Source: Halieaceae bacterium
Lineage (GTDB): Bacteria; Pseudomonadota; Gammaproteobacteria; Pseudomonadales; Halieaceae
Length of the DNA: 7,800 bases
Assembly (NCBI GenBank): GCA_009886815.1
Contig: QXYP01000008.1
Span: 1 to 7,800 of the forward strand
Direction of reading: 5' to 3'
Shown: positions 1 to 6,647 of the stretch, one piece after another
Numbering within the stretch: position 1 is the first letter of the stretch
How the letters are laid out: every line of letters starts with the position of its first letter
The notes under the pieces: generated by a model
The model's database searches: none
Told to the model about the DNA's origin: nothing
What the model saw: the letters and a program-made list of their open reading frames with translations, nothing else
Program-made: the position numbers and the translations under genes

Positions 1-1367
1 CCGACGGCCTGCACCACGGAATCAATAATGGGCCTGGGGTACCAAAGATAGGGGGAAAAATCGGCCACCGCATTGAGCGCACTAAAGCGTGGTAGATCAA
101 GGGGATCAATGTAGCCCGCATGGGCGAGAGAAATCGGTTGCCCGGGAGAACCATTGGCTATTCTGGCATTTTCAATCGCGTCTAGCGCCACGCGTACGGC
201 ACCATCACCTGCGGTATGAATTTTAATAAGGTAACCCGCGGCATCAAAACGGGCGACCGCCCTCTCAAGCTCCTCTGTGGCTATCATCTGCATACCCAGA
301 GTTGCTTCAGGATGCTGCGCATCGGTGGTGTAAGGGGCCACCATCAGAGCCGAGCGTGAAGCCGTGGGCACACCATCGAGGAAGAACTTGATGGCTTTGG
401 TTTTGAGGTTTTCTGAGCCGTATAACGCTGCACGCTCTTCGTAGGCAGTGACCGGTTCTAAAGGCTCTGGCTCACCACCGTGACCGTAGCTCTGCTGATA
501 GAGAACAGCATGAACAGTAAACTTCCCCGCATCATCTGCCGCTTTGTAGGCGCGCATAGCCATTTCAGGAACACGAGCATCACCGAATGCGGTCACACCA
601 TAACTATTGGCTATGCCCGAGACGGCTTCAATACCGGCGGTAACTTGTGACAGCGTATACGGAGGTATAACAGCAGATACCACCCCCGCTGCCGACTCAA
701 GCAGCACGCCATTAGGGACACCTGCTTCGTCACGAACATAGACACCGCCAATTGGATCTACGGTATCAGCGCTCAGCTCGATGCCCGCCAACTCCATCGC
801 CAGAGTATTGGCCCAACCATGATGCGCCGAGTCGTCGTCTAAGAACACAGGATGATCGCCTGAGACCGCATCCAAAAATTCTCGCGGTGATGCAATGTCA
901 TGATCAACAAAAAAATTACTATTCCACTGACCCCCTACAATCCACTCCGGCGCATCCGGTGCCTGAGCACAACGCTCAATCGTTGCTGCCAATTCATCGG
1001 GGGTGGTATTGAACGCAAAATTGCACATGTACAGCACTTTCTGACCGCCCATAGACGGGTGCGCATGAGCATCGATTAATCCGGGGAAGACAGCAGCACC
1101 TGCCGCGTCGATAGTTTCAGTGGCATCGTCAGTCAGTGCCAGCATGGCTTCAGTAGTGCCTACAGCCAAAAACCGACCGCCCTGAATTGCCAGGGCCTCA
1201 CTCACATTCGCAGAGGATCCATCGGCATAGACTTTCGCATTAATCACTACGGTATCTGCCCGAGGTCCCTCAGCCATGCCAACTGACGAGCTACTAGGAG
1301 GTACCTCCTTGCAGCCAGCCAACACCAGAAAACAGCCAAGTACCCACCACAGCGTTGTTCGTTTCAT
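1..1367 (-). CDS. Lipoprotein metal-dependent amidohydrolase, YtcJ-like amidohydrolase_3 family (3' end cut by window edge)
   Basis: An uninterrupted frame of 455 codons runs from the ATG at 1365-1367 off the left edge with no stop. The N-terminus is a lipoprotein signal: KR, a hydrophobic stretch, then the lipobox LAGC with the acylated Cys at residue 19, followed by a Ser-rich linker. Family hallmarks follow in order: a small N-terminal beta domain with VVINAKVYADG near 40-50, the metal-binding FPGLIDAHAH (His101, His103), IKFFLDG with Lys327, IHTAGDG with His384, and LAHAG with His416. The last expected metal ligand, an Asp in the C-terminal part, lies outside the window. Members hydrolyse amide, formamide or ring C-N bonds, and the substrate here is unknown. 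The lipobox places it on the periplasmic side of a membrane. It has the same orientation as the receptor gene but sits behind that gene's terminator, so it is probably a separate transcript. The Shine-Dalgarno is weak (TGGGG). Confidence 0.87.
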   Translation of the reverse strand, partial: MKRTTLWWVLGCFLVLAGCKEVPPSSSSVGMAEGPRADTVVINAKVYADGSSANVSEALAIQGGRFLAVGTTEAMLALTDDATETIDAAGAAVFPGLIDAHAHPSMGGQKVLYMCNFAFNTTPDELAATIERCAQAPDAPEWIVGGQWNSNFFVDHDIASPREFLDAVSGDHPVFLDDDSAHHGWANTLAMELAGIELSADTVDPIGGVYVRDEAGVPNGVLLESAAGVVSAVIPPYTLSQVTAGIEAVSGIANSYGVTAFGDARVPEMAMRAYKAADDAGKFTVHAVLYQQSYGHGGEPEPLEPVTAYEERAALYGSENLKTKAIKFFLDGVPTASRSALMVAPYTTDAQHPEATLGMQMIATEELERAVARFDAAGYLIKIHTAGDGAVRVALDAIENARIANGSPGQPISLAHAGYIDPLDLPRFSALNAVADFSPYLWYPRPIIDSVVQAV

Positions 1368-1404
1368 GCACAGCCCCACGACACTTATCTTAAATCCGAT
1401 AAAA

Positions 1405-1426
1405 AAGGGGCCGGATGTGGCCCCTT
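1405..1426 (-). terminator. Rho-independent terminator of the TonB-dependent receptor gene
   Basis: A perfect 8-bp stem (AAGGGGCC / GGCCCCTT) encloses a 6-base loop. On the minus strand it runs directly into a T tract, seen as the A run at 1401-1406 on the plus strand. It begins 21 bases after the receptor stop codon and ends before the amidohydrolase start, so it should separate these two same-strand genes. Confidence 0.85.
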
Positions 1427-1447
1427 ACTCACGATTCACAGCGTGCT

Positions 1448-3871
1448 TTACTGACCGATGGCGTAGCTGAAGGTCACACCATAAGTCCGTGGCATGCCAT
1501 AAGTGCGCACATAAGGACCGTTGCCTCCGGTATAGGCTGAGGGGTAGTAGTCCTCGTCTGTGAGGTTTCGTACCCAGGCCATTACCCGCCAGTTACCACT
1601 GCTAGACCCCAAACCAACTCTCGCGTTAGCAACACCGTACTCTTCGGTTGCATCTTCTGGGCGGGGGCCACCGGTTGTCTTACCGGTCTGGTTATAATCC
1701 GCCGACAAATCAAGCATCAGGCTGTTTGTAATCGGCATTTCATAACGCGCATACAACGTGTATGAAAAATCAGGCGTCATCGCCAGCTCCTGACCCGAAG
1801 CATCGTAATAATTTATATTGTTAGGGTAAGAGCTAGTAGCGCGATCTACGGCCTGCCATTTCTTAACTTCAGATTCCAACCAGGCGCCATTTGCTGCCAA
1901 AGTCAGACCCTCGGTTGGCTGCCAGGTGAACTCGATCTCAGCGCCATAAATCTCGGACTCATCGACATTGGTCAGCCCCGAAATGTTGCCAACCAACGTG
2001 ACCGCGGCGTCTTGTTCCTGTTTGTCCTTGTAATCGTAGTAAAAGACAGCGCCGTTTACTTGCACGCTTCCATCGGCCAGCGTCGCCTTCGTGCCTAGCT
2101 CATAGGCCGTCAGCACCTCTTCCTCGTAGGGAATAAGCTGTGTCGTCGTATTTGAGTTGGCACCGTTAAACCCGCCAGATTTAAAGCCGTTGGATATTGA
2201 GCCGTACACCAAAAGATCGTCCGAAGGCGTCCAATCTAGCCCGACCTTACCCGTGGCGCGTCCAGTATCGATCTTGTCAGAGTAGGGATTAAAGGAAGGA
2301 TCAAAACCGCCAATGTCGTTAATCGTTCCGCAATCACCCGGGCCTACCTCAAAAGGTGATCCGGCAAGCCCAAATACATTGTTTAGAAATAATCCCAGCG
2401 AACCGTCATCGGCCACATAAGTACAACCGGTCCAATCACGCTTCTCATTGGTGTAACGCGCGCCTGCAATTAACTTTAAAGCGTCAGTCAGCTGATACTC
2501 GACGTGGCCAAAGACGGCAGCCGAGGTCGTCTCCTGGTCGTATTTGGTGTCGAGTTCAAGAATCGGGTTGGGGGCGAAAAGACCTACGCCAAAGGGAATA
2601 CTGCCTAAGCCATAAACCGAATCGGACATGAAGTAATGGTAGTACTCGTCCATCTCATCTTGAGAGTAGTACAGTCCGACCACCCAATTTAACCGTTCAC
2701 TTTCTCCAGAGAGTCGCAGTTCTTGACTAAATACCTGTAGGTCGGTGGTATTGATATTGCTCGAATCGTTATAAAAACCGCCATCCCAGTCATTACTTTC
2801 TTCCCTCTGAAAATCGCTATAACCGCTTATGGACGTGAGCGTGGCATCTCCAATAGCCCAATCTAAGCGGAGCATGATGTTGGTCGCCTGATTGTCCCGT
2901 TGCGGACGCAGATCAAATGTTTTCCCAGTCAGTGCGCTGGTGTAAGTATTGGTCCAACCTGCCTGAGTATTATCATCGACTGAGTACCAAGGGGGCGTTT
3001 GTCCAAAGGTCGCGTTGCCTGGAATGACGTACTGATCCAGAGGCACGTAGGGAGCGGTAAAATCGCCGATGCCGATCAGGCTGCCGGGATAGGCGGTATT
3101 GGCCGTGTTGTCTGATTGGTCGTCAACGTAACTGACCATCAATTTCGCGGTGAAGCTGTCACTAAAGTCACTCACCAAAGTACCGCGAATTGCCATAACA
3201 TCGTCTTCGCCGAGCTTATCGTCCCCTACCGTATTTTCTTGCCAACCTTCTCCAGACTGCGCAATGCGCACGGCAACTCGGCCACGGGTCGAATCAGAAA
3301 GACTGCCGCTCACATAACCCTCAAGATCTAGTGCTTCGTAACGACCATAACTTGCCGTCACACCAGCAGAAAACTCCTCTGTTGGCTCTCTGCTAATAAA
3401 GTTAATTTGTCCGGCCGTGGTGTTCCGCCCATAGAGATCGCCTTGGGGTCCTTTGAGTATCTCGACGCGATCCGTGTCAAAAAGCAGGCCACGGGTCATG
3501 ACCGTATAGGGCATAGCAACCCCATCAAAGTAGATCCCTACCGTTGATGAAGCGGCCGTCGAGTAATCTTGAAAGCCAACACCACGAATTGTGTACAGGG
3601 GCACCCCGGTAGCTGCGGTCTCGTTAACGGTGACGCCCGGCGTATACATGGCAATATCTTCGGCACTCAGGATCCCTAATTCGCGAATCTGCTCACCGGT
3701 GAAAGTCGTGATGGCAATGCCCACATCATTCGCACCCTGCTCACGCTTTTGGGCGGTCACCACCACCTCCTCGAGCTGCAGTGCCAAAGCCGGCAAAGTA
3801 ACCGACGCCATTGCGACGGCAGCCGCAAGTGTTGCAAAAGGACCGCAATAGCTGTTTCGACAAGTATTCAT
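1448..3871 (-). CDS. TonB-dependent outer-membrane receptor
   Basis: The 807-residue product is a full-length TonB-dependent receptor, which takes up a ligand across the outer membrane using energy from TonB-ExbBD. A signal peptide ends near ALA (residues 28-30). The TonB box EEVVVTAQKR lies at 34-43. The plug domain covers roughly 49-160, with TPGVTV at 77-82, IRGVG at 95-99 and the conserved RVEILKGPQG...LYGRNTTAG block at 135-154. The remainder is an Asp/Asn/Tyr-rich 22-strand barrel ending in alternating beta strands (WVRNLTDEDYY, then YGVTFSYAIGQ). Cys483 and Cys514 flank a probable surface loop and may form a disulfide. The ATG is preceded by AGGGGAG at a 6-base gap, supporting this start. 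The ligand cannot be read from the sequence. This family covers siderophores, vitamins, carbohydrates and aromatic compounds. Position just behind an AraC gene and an aromatic amine dehydrogenase operon makes an amine-related ligand a reasonable guess, no more. Confidence 0.95.
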   Translation of the reverse strand: MNTCRNSYCGPFATLAAAVAMASVTLPALALQLEEVVVTAQKREQGANDVGIAITTFTGEQIRELGILSAEDIAMYTPGVTVNETAATGVPLYTIRGVGFQDYSTAASSTVGIYFDGVAMPYTVMTRGLLFDTDRVEILKGPQGDLYGRNTTAGQINFISREPTEEFSAGVTASYGRYEALDLEGYVSGSLSDSTRGRVAVRIAQSGEGWQENTVGDDKLGEDDVMAIRGTLVSDFSDSFTAKLMVSYVDDQSDNTANTAYPGSLIGIGDFTAPYVPLDQYVIPGNATFGQTPPWYSVDDNTQAGWTNTYTSALTGKTFDLRPQRDNQATNIMLRLDWAIGDATLTSISGYSDFQREESNDWDGGFYNDSSNINTTDLQVFSQELRLSGESERLNWVVGLYYSQDEMDEYYHYFMSDSVYGLGSIPFGVGLFAPNPILELDTKYDQETTSAAVFGHVEYQLTDALKLIAGARYTNEKRDWTGCTYVADDGSLGLFLNNVFGLAGSPFEVGPGDCGTINDIGGFDPSFNPYSDKIDTGRATGKVGLDWTPSDDLLVYGSISNGFKSGGFNGANSNTTTQLIPYEEEVLTAYELGTKATLADGSVQVNGAVFYYDYKDKQEQDAAVTLVGNISGLTNVDESEIYGAEIEFTWQPTEGLTLAANGAWLESEVKKWQAVDRATSSYPNNINYYDASGQELAMTPDFSYTLYARYEMPITNSLMLDLSADYNQTGKTTGGPRPEDATEEYGVANARVGLGSSSGNWRVMAWVRNLTDEDYYPSAYTGGNGPYVRTYGMPRTYGVTFSYAIGQ

Positions 3872-3873
3872 GG

Positions 3874-3883
3874 TGAACTCCCC
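3874..3883 (-). promoter_or_regulatory. Ribosome binding site of the TonB-dependent receptor
   Basis: The minus strand reads AGGGGAG, then six bases (TTCACC), then ATG. This near-consensus site fixes the receptor start at 3871. Confidence 0.7.
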
Positions 3884-3919
3884 TGAGTAGCTTTTTTATT
3901 TTTCAGCCGCAGCGGCAAC

Positions 3920-3996
3920 GCCACAGACTTGTGCCTTTCAGACTGACTATACCTTCAGCTTTTCCCAGAAGATTGACAAAAGTGGCCACAGACTTG
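3920..3996. repeat. Pair of 12-bp direct repeats in the receptor upstream region
   Basis: GCCACAGACTTG occurs exactly at 3920-3931 and again at 3985-3996, in the same orientation and 65 bases apart (about six helical turns). The right copy lies inside the inverted repeat AGTGGCCA-N6-TGACCACT. An exact 12-base repeat in a 183-base intergenic region suggests paired regulator sites, possibly with looping. Confidence 0.55.
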
Positions 3997-4002
3997 ACCA
4001 CT
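3946..4002 (-). promoter_or_regulatory. Candidate receptor promoter (-10 TATAGT) with upstream activator-type operator
   Basis: On the minus strand TATAGT (3951-3946) is a good -10 hexamer, but no matching -35 lies 16-18 bases upstream, as often seen in activator-dependent promoters. An imperfect inverted repeat, AGTGGCCA-N6-TGACCACT (3981-3988 and 3995-4002, one mismatch in 8), would fall at about -42 to -63 from the predicted start, where AraC-type activators commonly bind. A perfect TTGACA also occurs at 4038-4033, but only a poor -10 follows it. Assigning this control to the neighbouring AraC protein is inference. Confidence 0.4.
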
Positions 4003-4054
4003 AAATCAGTACTACCCCCGGGTTATTGGCGCTGTCAACGCAAATAAGAATCGA

Positions 4055-5089
4055 TTAATCGAGAAGAGCCCGCAAGTTTTCTCGATAAGCTTGGGGCGAT
4101 TCACCTACCCACGATCGAAAAGCACGACTAAAGGCGCTTAGTTCGGAATACCCAAGATCGAACGCGATCTCTGTCAGCGAAGCCCGGGAGTTAACCAATA
4201 AGTATTTTGCTCTTCGCTCTCTCGCCAGATTTTTTGCTTCTTTAAAGGTAAACCCTTCCTCTGATAAGCGACGCCGAAGGGTTCGCGCCGACAGCCCCAT
4301 AAGCCTAGCAACGCTGTTGGAGTCGAGATTGGCGATTGGGTCTTCAAGCATAATTTGACGACACACTTTACTAACAAAGCCACTGGTTTTATCACCCATG
4401 GAAAAGTACGTGTCCATGGCGTTAGCCAACACGCGAAACATCAATTTGTTACAGGTAAGAAACGGCTGTCCTAAAAAAGCAGATGGCAAGTAAATGGCGT
4501 TGTGCGGGGCGCCAAACTCCAGCCTACACTTAAAAAAATCTTGCAGCGCCGCCGTAGTCGCAGGTTGCTTATGGCGAAAGGTCACGCGCAATAAAGGCAC
4601 GTCTGTGCGTGTCGCGATGAGCAGCGTTTGCACCAGAAAACCCACGAGATATTCGTTGAGCTGCGCCATGTCCGGACTGTCCATATCCATAAGATCTGCA
4701 GAAAACACCACAGGCTCACCGTTGGGTAGAAAACGCGTTGTGATACCTGAATCGATATAGCGATCGTACTGATTGAGAAAGGCGAGTCCGCCTCCCACCG
4801 AGGGCGCGGCTAACATAGCTACGATTAACACGCTGCTAGACTCGTAATGAAAGTCTCGGCCCATAGAAAGTCCCATGGTGCGGTTATTCGTAACCTCTGC
4901 GGCTCGCTCAAAAAGGGCAGCAACACTATCGAGCGGGAGTGGCAAGTCATACTCTTCGTTGTTGGTGTAATCTAAACCACTGGCTTCAAAAACAGGCTGC
5001 GGATCTACCTCACGATCCATAAGGTAGTCCCGCACATAAGCGGCAAATCGGGGCGACAGGCTGGGGGCATAGCCCCCTGCAGAGCTCAT
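4055..5089 (-). CDS. AraC-family transcriptional regulator with N-terminal arabinose-binding-like (OruR/PF12625-type) domain
   Basis: The product is a DNA-binding regulator. The N-terminal part (about 20-200) resembles the ligand-sensing domain of OruR/ArgR-type AraC proteins, with LPLDSVAALFERAAEVT and an MGLSMGRDF-like stretch. The C-terminal 94 residues form the double helix-turn-helix: the first near SVARLMGLSARTLRRRLSEE and the second near LTEIAFDLGYSELSAFSRAF, closing with the family signature GESPQAYRENL. The start is uncertain. The ATG at 5089 lies one base after the cytochrome stop (TAAAATG) and gives 344 residues. An ATG at 5113 would give 352 and overlap the cytochrome gene by 23 bases. 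Neither has a clear Shine-Dalgarno, so translation may be coupled. As the last gene of the amine dehydrogenase operon and just upstream of the receptor, it likely controls one or both. The effector may be an amine or its product (inference). Confidence 0.93.
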   Translation of the reverse strand: MSSAGGYAPSLSPRFAAYVRDYLMDREVDPQPVFEASGLDYTNNEEYDLPLPLDSVAALFERAAEVTNNRTMGLSMGRDFHYESSSVLIVAMLAAPSVGGGLAFLNQYDRYIDSGITTRFLPNGEPVVFSADLMDMDSPDMAQLNEYLVGFLVQTLLIATRTDVPLLRVTFRHKQPATTAALQDFFKCRLEFGAPHNAIYLPSAFLGQPFLTCNKLMFRVLANAMDTYFSMGDKTSGFVSKVCRQIMLEDPIANLDSNSVARLMGLSARTLRRRLSEEGFTFKEAKNLARERRAKYLLVNSRASLTEIAFDLGYSELSAFSRAFRSWVGESPQAYRENLRALLD

Positions 5090-5090
5090 T

Positions 5091-5672
5091 TTACTGGGGG
5101 GCAGCAGCGCCATTTAACTGCGTGTAATACGACGCAAGGGCTGTCATCGCAGAGGGCTCGAGGTCTTTGACAACATTGACCATAAGGGGGTGGTAGCGTG
5201 TACCGCTTTTAAAGGCCTGCAGCTGATTATCTAGGTAAAGCGCGCTCTGACCGGCCAGAATCGGCCAATCCTTGGCTACCGGATACCCTTTCATACCATG
5301 ACAGGCGTGACAATAGCCGGCCCGATTTAACCCCTCCTCAACCAAGTTGGGGTTGCCATTATCGGCGATGACCCAGGGTTGTCCGGCATACCAGTCTGCC
5401 AGTTCATCGATATCGGCATCAGTTAAACCCGCTGCCATGCCGTTCATTACAACGTTTTTGCGCTCGCCACTGCGAAACGCCTGCAGCTGCAAAACGAGAT
5501 AAGCCGCATTTTGCCCACCCAGATTCGCATAGTCGGCATTAATGCCAACCCCCTCCTTACCGTGACAAGCCATGCAAATGGCCAGTGCCTTAGGTTCCGC
5601 CGATAACAAAGGGGCCCCCATAATGGCTGCTAGGGCTGCAAGACATACAGCGAACCTCGTTAGACATTTCAT
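5091..5672 (-). CDS. Periplasmic dihaem cytochrome c, c4-like
   Basis: The 193-residue protein has a signal peptide (cleavage near LLSA, residue 25) and two class I cytochrome c modules of similar layout. Haem sites are CMACH at 33-37 and CHACH at 121-125. Each is followed by GGQ/AGQ...YL..QLQAF.SG, typical of cytochrome c4 and related carriers. Axial Met candidates are Met79 (or Met76) in module 1 and Met164 in module 2. Its start overlaps the previous cytochrome stop as ATGA (5669-5672), with AAGGAG seven bases upstream, so the start is secure. It probably shuttles electrons from the amine dehydrogenase or its monohaem partner to the respiratory chain. It is far too short to be MauG, the dihaem peroxidase-like enzyme that finishes TTQ. 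Confidence 0.92.
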   Translation of the reverse strand: MKCLTRFAVCLAALAAIMGAPLLSAEPKALAICMACHGKEGVGINADYANLGGQNAAYLVLQLQAFRSGERKNVVMNGMAAGLTDADIDELADWYAGQPWVIADNGNPNLVEEGLNRAGYCHACHGMKGYPVAKDWPILAGQSALYLDNQLQAFKSGTRYHPLMVNVVKDLEPSAMTALASYYTQLNGAAAPQ

Positions 5673-6121
5673 GACTCTGCTCCTTGCGACTCCTGCGCAG
5701 CAATTTCTGCCAGCACAGATGCTCTGTGATTTTCAATTTCTTGTAGTGGCTGGGTTCTGAGAACAGCCACTTCTTTTGCGGTATATGGGGTGTAACCCGC
5801 CGCCGGCAGACTCACCCCTGCAAAATTATCGATACTCCAGTTCAAGACCTCCGCGAGCTCAGCGTCATCAAGTGTGGACAATGCCGAGCCTGGTACACGC
5901 ACCATAAACTCCCTGCCCCGCTGGCTGCGCAAAAAATAGCCCATAAAGTTTTTCAGGGGCGGAATTGCGTTAGCACCAGCCCCGTCGGGGGTATGGCACC
6001 CCTGACAAAACATTTGATAGTGGTATTTCGCGCGCTCGGGATTCATCGCATCATCCGCAGCAAAACACGGGACAGATCCGAGCAATACAAGCATCAGCCC
6101 TTTGATGATCGCGTTAAACAC
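5669..6121 (-). CDS. Periplasmic monohaem cytochrome c, probable electron acceptor of the amine dehydrogenase
   Basis: The single haem site CQGCH is at residues 39-43 of a 150-residue product, followed by TPDGAGA and, further on, REFMVRVPGSA and a DAELAEVLNW helix. The sixth haem ligand is not certain. The candidates are the Met in KNFMGYF and the Met in REFMVRVPG. The start chosen is GTG at 6121: GAGGAG (part of the aauA end) lies seven bases upstream, the gap after the aauA stop is four bases, and the product then begins with a compact signal peptide cut near CFA-ADD. The frame continues upstream to a GTG at 6181, but that adds a charged stretch before the hydrophobic core and overlaps aauA by 56 bases. 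A monohaem cytochrome c in this position matches orf-2 of the Alcaligenes faecalis aau cluster. A role as first acceptor of TTQ electrons is inferred from context. Confidence 0.9.
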   Translation of the reverse strand: MFNAIIKGLMLVLLGSVPCFAADDAMNPERAKYHYQMFCQGCHTPDGAGANAIPPLKNFMGYFLRSQRGREFMVRVPGSALSTLDDAELAEVLNWSIDNFAGVSLPAAGYTPYTAKEVAVLRTQPLQEIENHRASVLAEIAAQESQGAES

Positions 6122-6125
6122 GCCC

Positions 6126-6647
6126 TTACTCCTCGAATGCCACCCCAACGACCACCGCAGCCGAGCAATGGTAAGCCGCACTCGATGTGCCTAGGCACCA
6201 ATTAATATCATTGGTTTTATCGGGACGATATGGCGGTCTATCGCCCTCATCACGCTGGCACAGGCAGGCGCCACAACCTGGTTTACCACAGCAGTCGTTG
6301 TAGGAAATAACGTAGTTACGACCATCCGCTGGGTTGTGGCAGGTACCGATCCAAGTCACCGGCGACATTTCCGTGCCAGGAGGACAGGTGTTTGCGCTGC
6401 CCCCGCAGCAACTGCATAAGAAACCATCGATAGCGCAGTAACGCCAATAGTCGCAATCGGTATCACTACCTGACTCTTGGGGTCTGGAAGCGGCCTCGGG
6501 GCCCGCCGCACGAGCCACAGGTAATAACGGCAGTGTACTAGCCCCAACAAGCACCCCGCCCAGCGCTTTCAGCATGCCTCGTCGAGGTGCTTGCTGTGCG
6601 GCACTTCGAGCTCGCTGCTCGAGCAACCGATCAATGAAAGACATCAT
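6126..6647 (-). CDS. aauA: Aralkylamine (aromatic amine) dehydrogenase light chain, TTQ-bearing; mauA homologue
   Basis: This is the small catalytic subunit of a periplasmic TTQ quinoprotein that oxidises primary amines to aldehyde and ammonia. A Tat signal (Arg22-Arg23-Gly-Met-Leu-Lys, then a hydrophobic stretch, cleavage near ARA at 45-47) precedes a mature domain with 14 cysteines. TTQ would form from Trp99 (TWIGTC) and Trp150 (NWCLG), 51 apart as in known enzymes. Asp74 (CAIDG) and the catalytic base Asp118 (NDCCGK) are present. The block CAIDGFLCSCCGG, the WIGTCHNP stretch and the 12-residue gap from the second TTQ Trp to the position of the active-site Thr fit AauA of Alcaligenes faecalis (recalled from memory) better than methylamine dehydrogenase MauA. 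The active-site Thr is replaced by Ser162. GGAGG lies seven bases before the ATG, which overlaps the aauD stop as ATGA. The 173-residue length is typical. Aromatic over aliphatic preference is a sequence-based inference. Confidence 0.95.
   Translation of the reverse strand: MMSFIDRLLEQRARSAAQQAPRRGMLKALGGVLVGASTLPLLPVARAAGPEAASRPQESGSDTDCDYWRYCAIDGFLCSCCGGSANTCPPGTEMSPVTWIGTCHNPADGRNYVISYNDCCGKPGCGACLCQRDEGDRPPYRPDKTNDINWCLGTSSAAYHCSAAVVVGVAFEE
6129..6134 (-). promoter_or_regulatory. Ribosome binding site deciding the GTG start of the monohaem cytochrome
   Basis: GAGGAG spans the last two aauA codons, and seven bases separate it from the GTG at 6121. No comparable site precedes the upstream GTG at 6181. 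Confidence 0.65.

Noticed and set aside
752..1012. Plus-strand open frames inside the amidohydrolase, receptor, regulator and cytochrome genes
   Set aside because: They lie opposite well-supported minus-strand genes, show no recognisable domain or ribosome site, and have low-complexity Arg/Pro/Ser-rich composition typical of antisense frames.
3888..3918. Short GC hairpin (GCCG-CTG-CGGC) near an A/T-rich run as a terminator before the receptor
   Set aside because: The stem is only about 4 bp, and on the minus strand it is followed by A-rich rather than T-rich sequence.
4051..4062. Perfect 12-bp palindrome TCGATTAATCGA over the regulator stop codon
   Set aside because: It is AT-rich, has no loop or T tract, and is too short for a terminator. 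It may be chance.
5091..5672. Dihaem cytochrome as MauG
   Set aside because: Length (193 residues) and the duplicated GGQ...QLQAF layout fit a c4-type carrier. MauG is roughly twice as long and belongs to the dihaem cytochrome c peroxidase family.
6122..6181. N-terminal extension of the monohaem cytochrome to a GTG at 6181
   Set aside because: It overlaps aauA by 56 bases, has no ribosome site and adds an Arg-rich stretch before the signal peptide. The GTG at 6121 has GAGGAG at a 7-base gap.
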